Assembly: GCA_964450385.1 (NCBI GenBank)
Contig: CAYVEC010000001.1
Span: 1 to 64,000, forward strand
Length of the DNA stretch: 64,000 nucleotides
From: JAKLFA01 sp964450385
Lineage (GTDB): Bacteria > Omnitrophota > Gorgyraeia > Zapsychrales > JANLHA01
Reading direction: 5' to 3'
A program made the translations under genes and the position numbers. The notes under the pieces are model-generated. The model was not told the DNA's origin. It worked only from the letters and a program-made list of their open reading frames with translations, and did not search any database. Below, piece after piece: positions 33,663 to 42,034 of the stretch; the stretch's first letter is position 1, and each line of letters opens with the position of its first letter.

Positions 33663-36600
33663 GTGTATCTGAAGAAATTAGAGATTTTCGGATTTAAATC
33701 CTTCGCGGATAAGACCGTGTTTAATTTTGGGCCCGGGATCACGGCGATCATCGGCCCGAATGGCTGCGGCAAGAGCAATGTCTTTGACGCGATCCGGTGG
33801 GTCCTCGGGGAACAGAGTGTCAAGGAACTTCGCGGTTCGTCGATGGAGGACGTGATCTTTAATGGGACTGACAAGAAGCCGGCCCTTGGTTTTGCCGAGG
33901 TGAGCCTGACCTTTTCGAATGAATCCCGGACCCTGCCGTATGATTATAATGAGGTGACGGTCACCCGCAAGCTCTTCCGTTCCGGCGAGAGCGAGTACTT
34001 GATTAACAAGACCGTGGTGCGATTGAAAGATATCGCGGAGATGTTCATGGGCACCGGGATCGGGGCCGAGGCTTATTCTATGGTGCAACAAGGACGGGTC
34101 GATCTCGTCGTGAGCGCGCGGCCTGAGGATCGGCGGATTATTTTGGATGAGGCCTCGGGCATCACTAAATATAAATCGAAACGACGCGAGGCCTTGAACC
34201 GGCTCCGCGACACCGAGAACAACCTTCTTCGGATCAACGATATTATTGCTGAGGTTAAGCGTCAGATCGCCACGTGCGAGCGGCAGGCCAAAAAGGCCCA
34301 GCGGTATAAAGAGGAATTCGACAAGCTCAAGACCCTTGAAGTTCGTTATGCTCGTCATGAGATCGCGGCCCATCAGCGCCGACGGGAGGAGACGCACGAG
34401 CGGATTGAACAGATGCGGGCCCGCGAGGTTGGGCTTCAGCAGGAATTGGAGGAGTTCAAGAACGTCCTGGAGCATGAGCTCGCGATGCTGGAGGAGTATG
34501 AGGAGCGCATCAATACGGTTAAGGCGGATCAGATCAAGATCGATGGACAGATCGATGTGGATCAGCGTCAGATCGGGTTCAATGAGGAGCGCCTTGAGAA
34601 TATCAGCGTCACGCGGCGGCGTATTCAGGACACCCTCAGCCAGCTCGCCGAGAGGATCGCTCAGCAGCAGGCCAAGATCGATGAAGTGAATGGATTTCTG
34701 GCTGGTCTTGATGCCGCGATCGCGGACGATGCCCGGCGTCTTGAGGCGCGGCGCGAGCAGCTCCGTGGGATCCACGAGGTCGTGGCTCAGGCCCATGATC
34801 ATATTCGCCAGAATGAGGAGCGGATCCTTGTGATCACCTCGGACCAGGTCAAGGTGAAGAACCGCCTGACCGAGAGCATGAAACAGGTCCAGGGCGGTCT
34901 CGCTCGCCAGCGGCGGCTTGAGATCGAACAGGGGAAGGTCTCGGCCGAGAAAACGGCGATCGACCAGCGCCTGGCGAATGTCTGCCGGCGGATCGATGAG
35001 GTCACCGGCGAGGTCGCGGGGCTCCGCAGTCAGTTATCAGGCAATCGGACCGTGGCAGAGGGCATTCAGGCCCAGGCCGCTGAGCTCGATCATGTCATCG
35101 CCGAGCGGGACCGGAATAAACTGTTTTTGATCTCCCAGAAGGAGTTCATTGAGAAATTAAGCGCCCAATATGAGGACATCCCTGACCCGGTGGTTCAGGG
35201 ACGGTTTTTCGCGAACCGCGCCCCGATGGCGCATCATACGGGCATGATCGGCAAGGTCCGTCAGGTCAATCCGGTCGAGACGGAGCGTTTAGGGCAGTTG
35301 GCCCACCTCTTCGGCGAGAGCGGGCAGGCCCTTTATGAGATCATCTGTGAGACGAAATTTATTGAATTGGATCCTGTCCAGATCTCGGGCCGGATCCAAG
35401 AATTGACGGTCGAGATCGAGCAGAAGACCGCGGAACGGCGGTTGCTCGAGGGGCGCCAGGCCGAGGTGCGGGCGGTCATCACCCGTGTTGAGGCCGAGAC
35501 CCAGGAACGCGAGACGGCCTTGTCAATCCTCCACGCGCAGCGCGGGGATATTGAGGCCGAGGTCGCAAAACTTCAGCAGGAGCTTGAACTCGTCGAGGTC
35601 GAGCTCGATGAGGTCCGAACTACGCTGGAGGCCCATCATCAGGCAGAGGAGGTCCTGTCGCATCAGCTTCAGGAGCTGACGGCCGGCCTCGAGGAGGCCC
35701 AGCGGGCCATTAAGGAACAGCAGGAGATGATCCGGGTCAAGGGCCTTGAGCGCGAGGAGACCACGGTCGCGATCGCCCAGCTCGAGGTTGAGGTGAATTC
35801 GGTCGAGGGCCGGCGTTCGAGCCATCTCGAGAATTTGAGGATCTTCCATGAGGCCCTTGCCGGGGCCCGGAGCGAGACCGAGCGGCTCACGGCCGAACTC
35901 GCCGAGCTTGGCGACAAGGAGCAGCGGTATCATCAGGACATGACCGGGATCCATGACGAGATCGCCCGGTTAAAAGACGAACGCGAGGGGCTGCAGGCGA
36001 CGCTGTTACAGCATCAGCGGGAAAAGGTTGAGGTAGCCCAGCGGACGCAGAGTCTCAAGACGAACATTGAGGCCTACACTCGTGAGCTTGAAGAGATTCG
36101 AAGCTCCCTCCATCAGGAACAGATGGGGGAGCAGGAGATGGGGTTCAAGGAGAAGGAGATCCGCGACCGGCTTTGGCAGGCGTACCGGATCGATCTGAAC
36201 GCCGAGGCCGTTGGGGCAGCCGAGGTCGGGGACATTGAGGGCGTGGCCCTTGAGGGCCCGCTGGACGCGCATGAGGTGGGGCTTGTGATCGAGCGGCTCC
36301 GGCGACGATGTGAGTCGTTCGGATCCGTTAATCTTGTCGCGATTGAAGAATTCGAGGAGCTCAAACAGCGCTTTGAGTTCTTGACGAAACAGCAGGCGGA
36401 CCTCATTACGGCCAAGGAGTCGCTGCACCGCACGATCCAAAAGATCAACCGTGAGACCCGCCAGATGTTCCTCAATACATTCACGAAGGTCAGCGAGGAG
36501 TTCCGGATCTATTTTCGGATGCTCTTCGGAGGCGGCGAGGCGCAGCTTGTGCTGCTCGACCCGGAGAATGTCCTTGAGTCGGGGATCGACATCATCGCCC

Positions 36601-36965
36601 GGCCTCCCGGCAAGAAGCGGCAGAACATCAGCCTCCTCTCCGGCGGGGAGAAGACCCTGACGGCGATCGCGCTGATCTTTGGGGTCTTCAAAGTCAATCC
36701 GAGCCCGTTCTGCGTTCTCGACGAGATCGACGCCGCGCTTGATGAATCGAACGTCGGGCGATACAGTTATCTCTTGAAGGATTTTGCCAAGATCGCCCAA
36801 TTCATTGTGATCACGCACAACAAAAAGACGATCGTGAACGCGAATGTGATGTACGGGATCACGATGCAGCAGACCGGCGTGTCCAAACTCGTCTCGGTCA
36901 AATTCTCGGATAAGGAGAAGGTGTCGATCGATGACGACCTGCCGGCATCTTTATCCGCGGCATAG
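33663..36965 (+). CDS. smc: Chromosome partition protein SMC with shortened hinge
   Basis: 1100 residues. The N-terminal ATPase head has FGFKSFADKT, Walker A GPNGCGKSN (~32-40) and GTGIGAEAYSMVQQG (Q loop region). Long Glu/Arg/Gln-rich coiled coils run ~165-500 and ~580-930. The C-terminal head has the LLSGGEKTLTAIALIF signature and Walker B FCVLDEIDAALDE. The hinge lies at only ~500-575, against about 150 or more residues usually, and lacks the familiar ATFLPL-type core. The start is GTG 33663 after AGAGGAG. It works with ScpA/ScpB in chromosome compaction; scpB is at 48453. Confidence 0.95.
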   Translation: MYLKKLEIFGFKSFADKTVFNFGPGITAIIGPNGCGKSNVFDAIRWVLGEQSVKELRGSSMEDVIFNGTDKKPALGFAEVSLTFSNESRTLPYDYNEVTVTRKLFRSGESEYLINKTVVRLKDIAEMFMGTGIGAEAYSMVQQGRVDLVVSARPEDRRIILDEASGITKYKSKRREALNRLRDTENNLLRINDIIAEVKRQIATCERQAKKAQRYKEEFDKLKTLEVRYARHEIAAHQRRREETHERIEQMRAREVGLQQELEEFKNVLEHELAMLEEYEERINTVKADQIKIDGQIDVDQRQIGFNEERLENISVTRRRIQDTLSQLAERIAQQQAKIDEVNGFLAGLDAAIADDARRLEARREQLRGIHEVVAQAHDHIRQNEERILVITSDQVKVKNRLTESMKQVQGGLARQRRLEIEQGKVSAEKTAIDQRLANVCRRIDEVTGEVAGLRSQLSGNRTVAEGIQAQAAELDHVIAERDRNKLFLISQKEFIEKLSAQYEDIPDPVVQGRFFANRAPMAHHTGMIGKVRQVNPVETERLGQLAHLFGESGQALYEIICETKFIELDPVQISGRIQELTVEIEQKTAERRLLEGRQAEVRAVITRVEAETQERETALSILHAQRGDIEAEVAKLQQELELVEVELDEVRTTLEAHHQAEEVLSHQLQELTAGLEEAQRAIKEQQEMIRVKGLEREETTVAIAQLEVEVNSVEGRRSSHLENLRIFHEALAGARSETERLTAELAELGDKEQRYHQDMTGIHDEIARLKDEREGLQATLLQHQREKVEVAQRTQSLKTNIEAYTRELEEIRSSLHQEQMGEQEMGFKEKEIRDRLWQAYRIDLNAEAVGAAEVGDIEGVALEGPLDAHEVGLVIERLRRRCESFGSVNLVAIEEFEELKQRFEFLTKQQADLITAKESLHRTIQKINRETRQMFLNTFTKVSEEFRIYFRMLFGGGEAQLVLLDPENVLESGIDIIARPPGKKRQNISLLSGGEKTLTAIALIFGVFKVNPSPFCVLDEIDAALDESNVGRYSYLLKDFAKIAQFIVITHNKKTIVNANVMYGITMQQTGVSKLVSVKFSDKEKVSIDDDLPASLSAA

Positions 36966-37024
36966 ACTTGCAAAATAAGTTTTGGGAAATAATCGAGCGG
37001 CGTTCCGGGTGGGATTTATTTTCA

Positions 37025-37033
37025 TGGTATACT
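37025..37033 (+). promoter_or_regulatory. Extended -10 promoter element
   Basis: TGG directly followed by TATACT (37028-37033) forms a TG-extended -10 box upstream of the prepilin-like gene. No good -35 box is visible. Confidence 0.5.
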
Positions 37034-37068
37034 TATGATGGATGAGGCGGGGTTGCGAAGGTATCGTT

Positions 37069-38160
37069 ATGAATTCACGCGCACAACAAATTATTGAATA
37101 TCTAATCTTGGCCGCGGGGCTTATCGTGACCTTTTTGGCGGTGGCAGGCCCCAATGGTCCTCTTCGACGGGTCATTGAAAGCGCCTTGGATCAGACGATT
37201 AATATTATCGGTGAGGATCTGCCTACCTATAACGTCTATTCGTGGGAGTATGCTCAATGCGGTGATTGCTCTCAGACGTGCGACCCCACAAATAGCGGGA
37301 CGCCGGGGATCCAGACGTGCGGTAGTATTCAATGTGTGGATCCAGACGGCCGGGTTGTGGCTGCGGATCGCTGCGGATCTCAGCCTGCTGGGCCGTGGGT
37401 GGTTCCGTGTGGTAAGGTTGATTGTTGCGGGAATGGGGTGATTGATGGTGAGGAGGCCTGTGATCCGGGTATTGAGGGGGCTACCTTTGCCTGTACGGGT
37501 AATCCGAATCAGAGTATGGCGTGCGGTGGGACGGTTGGCTGTGGTGTGGCCTGTCAGATCAGTTATTGGGAGTGCGCGCTGTGTTGCGGCAATGGTGTTC
37601 TTGATTCGGGTGAGGCGTGTGATCCGGGCATGGATCCGCCTAGTTGTGACGGCAATCCGGATGCTGGAAATCAATGCGGGACAGCGGCGTGTACTCCATG
37701 CGGTTATGATGGCTGCGACGGGGCCTGTCAGATCTCGTATGCGGGGTGTGAGTCGTGTGGTGCATGTGGGAATGGGCAGCTTGATGAAGGCGAGCAATGT
37801 GATGGGGATCTATTCGCGGCTGATTGTACGAATTTATCGTATATAGATTCGAGGACTGGAAGGCCAACACTATATGAAGGAGGTGTTGCTGTGTGCCGTC
37901 AGTGCTCTCTCGATCTTAATTATTGTTGCAAGAACATTACGTCGCAACCATCGTCGGGTCAATGTGTGCTTTCACAGGGTGCTGCGGATGCGTGGAATCT
38001 TGAGACAGGGGGTGGCTGTCGGCCGGGGATGGCTTTCTTTAGGCAGCTGCTTTGTCGCAACGATAGGCGAGACCCCGTGATACGTTATTGGTGTGAAGAT
38101 AACGCGACCTGCTTAGAACGCTGGTGTCTCAGCAGGCCCACACCACCCGAATGCCAATAA
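37069..38160 (+). CDS. Secreted Cys-rich protein with class III (prepilin-like) signal peptide
   Basis: 363 residues, starting at ATG 37069. The N-terminus NSRAQQIIEYLILAAGL has a short polar leader, Gln-x-x-x-Glu and a hydrophobic helix to ~27. This is the class III signal of archaeal-type and Omnitrophota pilin-like proteins, cleaved before the helix. Then comes a thrombospondin-1-like stretch (W~36 to C~90, CSQTC...CVDPDGRVV...C). Three CGNGxxDxGExCDxG repeats follow (near ~122, ~172 and ~240), like Myxococcus Cys-rich/DUF4215 repeats. Most of the rest is disulfide-rich. It is probably an extracellular pilus-tip or adhesin subunit. Confidence 0.8.
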   Translation: MNSRAQQIIEYLILAAGLIVTFLAVAGPNGPLRRVIESALDQTINIIGEDLPTYNVYSWEYAQCGDCSQTCDPTNSGTPGIQTCGSIQCVDPDGRVVAADRCGSQPAGPWVVPCGKVDCCGNGVIDGEEACDPGIEGATFACTGNPNQSMACGGTVGCGVACQISYWECALCCGNGVLDSGEACDPGMDPPSCDGNPDAGNQCGTAACTPCGYDGCDGACQISYAGCESCGACGNGQLDEGEQCDGDLFAADCTNLSYIDSRTGRPTLYEGGVAVCRQCSLDLNYCCKNITSQPSSGQCVLSQGAADAWNLETGGGCRPGMAFFRQLLCRNDRRDPVIRYWCEDNATCLERWCLSRPTPPECQ

Positions 38161-38230
38161 AATATCGATCTGCCGTATCGTTTGTTATTCTGATGGAAAA
38201 TTCGGAAGAATGGTGTTGCCTGAGGCTATT

Positions 38231-39412
38231 CTACGCCTGATAGATCTGATTTTTTCCCGCGTTCTTGGCGCGGTAGAGGGCCTGGTCCGCTGCCTGGATC
38301 AGGGTGTCTTTGTCGACGGCATTCATCGGAAAATTCGCAAGGCCGATACTGATCGTGAAATGGATCGTGCCGACGCCAGAGGGTGATGGGAAGGCGTATC
38401 CGTCAATGCGGCGTCGGAGCCGCTCGGCGATCTCATAGCCCGCTGCCGATGAGGTGTTCGTGAAGATGGCCGCGAATTCTTCTCCGCCGTAACGGCAGAT
38501 GATGTCGGTGTCGCGGGCGGATTCGCGAAAGATCTTCGAGACCTCTTTGAGCACGACATCGCCGTGCTGATGCCCGCAGGTGTCGTTTAATGCCTTGAAA
38601 TTATCCAGGTCCATGAGGGCCAGGGTGAGCGGGGCCTTCGTCTTTTTCGATTGCTCGAGTTCCGTCAGCAGGGTCTTCTGAAAATATCCATGGTTCCACA
38701 ATCCGGTCAGGGCATCGGTTTGGCTCTGACGCACGACCATTTCATAGAGCCGTGAATTCTCGATCGCGAGCCCTGCCTGGTTCGAGAGCATGGTGAAGAA
38801 GCGGACGTCTTGATCAGAGATCGGTTTTTGCGTGTAAATATTGTCGGCGATGATCAGTCCGTTGACCGCGTCATGGGCCCGGAGCGGCATGATGATGAGC
38901 TCCCGGGTGATGAATTTCTTGAGGAGGGGGTCATCGGCGAAGGAGTCGACCTCGTCACTCGTGAGATGCCACGGTTCCCCTCTGCGGAAGGCCTGGGCCA
39001 AGAGACTTGTTGTGTCCTTGGCCGGATCGCAGGTGATCCCCCGGAGCGAGTGATAAAAGGAGGATCGCCCGTGGGTCTGCTGGATCCGGTCTTCGCGGAT
39101 CAGGTCTTCAAGGGTTTGGTCCGTGTCTTCGATATATTGCCAGACTTTATTGGCGTGCTCACCGGATTCAGGTCCGATGGCCATTTTGCACTCAAGGGTC
39201 CCGTTCGCCGGGTTGACGAGGAAAAGGACCGCGCGGTTATAGCTGAGGCCCGAGTGCGAGGTGACCCCGGTCAGAATGATATAGAGAATGTGCTCGAGGT
39301 CCAGGGTGGTGCGCATGGCGCAGCTGATTTCATAGAGCACCCGAAGATTGCGTTCCTGATGATCTTTGGTCACGGATGGATCCATGGGACCCGTCATGTC
39401 ATCGTTTGTCAT
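38231..39412 (-). CDS. Diguanylate cyclase with GAF-like sensor domain
   Basis: About 393 residues. A GAF-type domain (~35-215) with NRAVLFLVNPANGTLE precedes a short coiled linker and a GGDEF domain with DALTGLWNHGYF, LALMDLDNFKALND and the active-site RYGGEEF. An allosteric inhibition site RxxD (RDTD) sits five residues upstream of GGEEF. It makes c-di-GMP in the cytoplasm. I place the start at ATG 39412 because the promoter at 39423-39451 lies inside the longer frame that begins at GTG 39559. ATG 39397 or 39385 are alternatives. Confidence 0.88.
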   Translation of the reverse strand: MTNDDMTGPMDPSVTKDHQERNLRVLYEISCAMRTTLDLEHILYIILTGVTSHSGLSYNRAVLFLVNPANGTLECKMAIGPESGEHANKVWQYIEDTDQTLEDLIREDRIQQTHGRSSFYHSLRGITCDPAKDTTSLLAQAFRRGEPWHLTSDEVDSFADDPLLKKFITRELIIMPLRAHDAVNGLIIADNIYTQKPISDQDVRFFTMLSNQAGLAIENSRLYEMVVRQSQTDALTGLWNHGYFQKTLLTELEQSKKTKAPLTLALMDLDNFKALNDTCGHQHGDVVLKEVSKIFRESARDTDIICRYGGEEFAAIFTNTSSAAGYEIAERLRRRIDGYAFPSPSGVGTIHFTISIGLANFPMNAVDKDTLIQAADQALYRAKNAGKNQIYQA

Positions 39413-39422
39413 GATAAAGGCA

Positions 39423-39451
39423 AAGATATCATTTCCGATAATGTTTGTCAA
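39423..39451 (-). promoter_or_regulatory. Promoter of the GGDEF gene
   Basis: Read on the minus strand: TTGACA (39451-39446), a 17-base spacer ending in TGA, and TATCTT (39428-39423). The hexamer spacing is ideal and the -10 is TG-extended. Transcription would start within a few bases of ATG 39412. Confidence 0.6.
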
Positions 39452-39552
39452 GGCATAGATTTTTGAGTCAGGCAAGGTCCGATTTTTATAAAACATTACT
39501 TGCCATAGGTTTATGTTGCTTTGACGGGTGGTTCCGGCCGGCAAGCGCTTCC

Positions 39553-39581
39553 TTGACACCCCAGGGGGCGTGTGTTATACT
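39553..39581 (+). promoter_or_regulatory. Sigma70 promoter of cvpA-dnaG-rpoD
   Basis: TTGACA at 39553-39558 and TATACT at 39576-39581 with a 17-base spacer. It is placed for the operon that encodes the primase and the main sigma factor. Confidence 0.85.
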
Positions 39582-39637
39582 TTAGCAGTTTAACTGCATG
39601 GTTATCAATAATTTGGAAGAGTCTGGGGGACAACACC

Positions 39638-40204
39638 TTGAACGTGATGGATGCGGTAATCGGAGGTGTTTTTCTTTTTTGTGGCTTCCAGGGCGCGCGA
39701 AAAGGATTGGTTGCCGAATTCCTCAAGGTCGTGATGACCCTTGTGATGTCGATCCTCATTCTGCATTTTTATGGGGATGGGGCTCGGCTCTTTGAAAAAT
39801 TTGGCTCAGCAGCGTCGGGATATCACGCGATCGCGGCCTTTTTGGGCCTGTGGGGGGCCTTGTGGTTTGTCTTTAAGATCGTTCATGACGCCCTGATGTC
39901 GCTCTCGTCTGAGGAAAAGGTCAGCCGGTCAGCGCGGTTTACCGGTGGCGTTGTGTCGTTGGCGCGGGCGCCGTTGATCGCTGGTCTCTTGGTTATTGGG
40001 GTGATGGTGATGAATCATGATGTCGGATGGCGCTGGCTCGAGCGGTCGCGCCTGTCGGCGGTGATCGCTCGGATCCCGTATCGCGTTTATCAGGCGGCTT
40101 ATTCGTACGGGATCGTCCGTGCCTTTCCTAGGAGTGACGCGAATATGGCGCTTGAGGAGACGATGGCCCGGACTGAGGATGTTTGGGGCGCGCGACGTAA
40201 ATAA
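39638..40204 (+). CDS. CvpA family membrane protein
   Basis: About 188 residues with four membrane helices. The N-terminal MDAVIGGVFLFCGFQGARKGLVAEF is typical of CvpA (colicin V production) proteins: a helix, a Gly-rich turn and RKGL. Family members act in envelope maintenance, but their biochemistry is unclear. The start is taken as TTG 39638, eight bases after GGGGGA; ATG 39647 is the next option. It is the first gene before dnaG. Confidence 0.8.
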   Translation: MNVMDAVIGGVFLFCGFQGARKGLVAEFLKVVMTLVMSILILHFYGDGARLFEKFGSAASGYHAIAAFLGLWGALWFVFKIVHDALMSLSSEEKVSRSARFTGGVVSLARAPLIAGLLVIGVMVMNHDVGWRWLERSRLSAVIARIPYRVYQAAYSYGIVRAFPRSDANMALEETMARTEDVWGARRK

Positions 40205-40223
40205 TGTTGGATGCGGGGGAGCG

Positions 40224-42029
40224 ATGGGGCAGGGGTTGATTCCTGAGGATATTATCCGGCAGGTGCTGGATCGCGCGGATATTGTTGAGGTGATCTCAGC
40301 ATACTTTCCGCTCCGGCCGGCAGGGAGGAATTTTAAGGCATTATCGCCGTTCAGGCATGAGAAGACCCCGTCATTTGTTGTGAGCCCTGATAAACAGATT
40401 TTTCATTGTTTTAGCACCGGAATCGGTGGGAATGCTATTTCGTTCGTGATGCAGATGGAGAGGGTCGCTTTTCCTGAGGCGGTTAAGATCCTGGCCGATC
40501 GGTACGGGATCGTGATCCCCGAAACCGGAGGCAGGGACGGCGGGCAGCAGAAGGATGCGCGGGAGCGGCTCTGGCAGATCAATGCCCTGGTGGTTCAGTA
40601 TTTTCACCGTAATCTCCTTGTTGACCGGGCCGAGGCCTCGGTTCAGGCCCGTGAGTATCTTAAAGGGCGAGGGATCGACCTCGAGCAGGTGAAACGGTTT
40701 CAGCTCGGTCTCGCGACCCAGGCCTGGGATGGTCTGACGACATGGCTTCGAAGCCAGAACGTGGAATATGCTGAGATGGTGACGGCGGGACTGGTGATCC
40801 CCCGTCGTCAGAAAGAGGGATATTTTGACCGGTTTCGGCACCGGGTGATGTTTCCGATCTTTGACGTGCGTGGTCATTGTGTGGCCTTTGGCGGTCGGGC
40901 CCTTGATTCTGCGGAAGAGGCCAAATACTTGAATTCTCCGGAGACGCCGGTTTATGTTAAGGGACGGCATCTCTATGGGCTTCACCTCTCGAAACAGGCG
41001 GTGACCCGTGAGGATTGTATCGTGATCGTCGAGGGGTATATGGATTTTGTCTCGCCGATGGCCGCGGGGGTGGATCATGTGGCGGCGTCGTTGGGCACGG
41101 CCTTGACCGCGGATCAGATCCGTCTCGTTCGGCGCTATACGCAGAACGTGATCTTGCTCTATGACGCGGACCCCGCTGGAGAGAACGCGATGAACCGGAG
41201 CCTTGACCTCCTCGTGGAGGAGGGGATGCACACACGGGTCGCGCGGTTGCCTCAGGGGGAGGACCCTGATTCATTTGTGCGACGGTTTGGGGCTGAGGCC
41301 TTTCGCGAGCGGGTCCGTGAGGCAAAGGATGTGGCGGCCTTTAAGCTTGATTTTTTGATGGAACGCCATGGCGGTCAGACCACGGCGGACCGGGCGCGGA
41401 TCGCCGCCGAGATGCTGGCCTTTATTCAGCGGCTTGAGGATCCGATTGCTCGGACCGAGGCCGTGACCGCGGTGGCGAGGCGGTTATCCGTGGTCCAGAA
41501 CGCCTTGATGACGGAGCAGGCCCTGATCGCGGAGCTGGGACGCCTGGCGCGTCAGCCGCAGACGCAGAAGGGGCCGGTTCCGGAAGCCGAGAGGGTGGAG
41601 AGCCGATCGGAACCTGTGAAGGCGGCGGAGCGGGAGCTCCTCAGCATCGTGTTGAGCGACGGACGGTTCGTCCCGATGGTGCGTGGGCAGTTGACTCCCG
41701 GGGATTTTTCGAGCAAGATGATCCGCGGGATCTTTGAGGCGGTCTTTGAGATGTATGACGCGCAGGGAGGTGTCGATGTGGCCGCGCTCGTGGCGCGCGT
41801 GACGGACCCGGGGTGGAACACTTTTTTATCGGCTTTGGCCGCGCGTGACGATGCGGCTCCCGGGGACCCCGACAAGGTGTGCGCGGACTGCATCGAGCGG
41901 ATCCGGCAGGATCAGATAAAATCACGTCGGAGGCAGATCGTGGTTGAAATGGAGGCGGCGAAGGCGGCGGGGGATGAGCAGAGGGTGATGAGTCTGGTTG
42001 AGGATTTAAATCAAATACTTAAGAGGTGA
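40224..42029 (+). CDS. dnaG: DNA primase with degenerate zinc-binding domain
   Basis: 601 residues, from ATG 40224 (site GGGGGAG). The N-terminal CHC2 domain (~1-100) keeps the EKTPSF core, but canonical CPFH is SPFR and CFGC is CFST, so three of four zinc ligands are gone. The catalytic TOPRIM core is intact: VIVEGYMD (~270) and LLYDADPAGE. A C-terminal DnaB-interacting helical domain follows (~430-601). It makes RNA primers at the replication fork. It sits in a cvpA-dnaG-rpoD operon without rpsU and overlaps no neighbour. Confidence 0.95.
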   Translation: MGQGLIPEDIIRQVLDRADIVEVISAYFPLRPAGRNFKALSPFRHEKTPSFVVSPDKQIFHCFSTGIGGNAISFVMQMERVAFPEAVKILADRYGIVIPETGGRDGGQQKDARERLWQINALVVQYFHRNLLVDRAEASVQAREYLKGRGIDLEQVKRFQLGLATQAWDGLTTWLRSQNVEYAEMVTAGLVIPRRQKEGYFDRFRHRVMFPIFDVRGHCVAFGGRALDSAEEAKYLNSPETPVYVKGRHLYGLHLSKQAVTREDCIVIVEGYMDFVSPMAAGVDHVAASLGTALTADQIRLVRRYTQNVILLYDADPAGENAMNRSLDLLVEEGMHTRVARLPQGEDPDSFVRRFGAEAFRERVREAKDVAAFKLDFLMERHGGQTTADRARIAAEMLAFIQRLEDPIARTEAVTAVARRLSVVQNALMTEQALIAELGRLARQPQTQKGPVPEAERVESRSEPVKAAERELLSIVLSDGRFVPMVRGQLTPGDFSSKMIRGIFEAVFEMYDAQGGVDVAALVARVTDPGWNTFLSALAARDDAAPGDPDKVCADCIERIRQDQIKSRRRQIVVEMEAAKAAGDEQRVMSLVEDLNQILKR

Positions 42030-42034
42030 GATTT

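Noticed and set aside
33678..34802. Long minus-strand open frame (374 codons) opposite smc
   Set aside because: It is antisense to the conserved SMC head and coiled coil, its product has no motif, and GC-rich genes with biased third positions commonly give such shadows.
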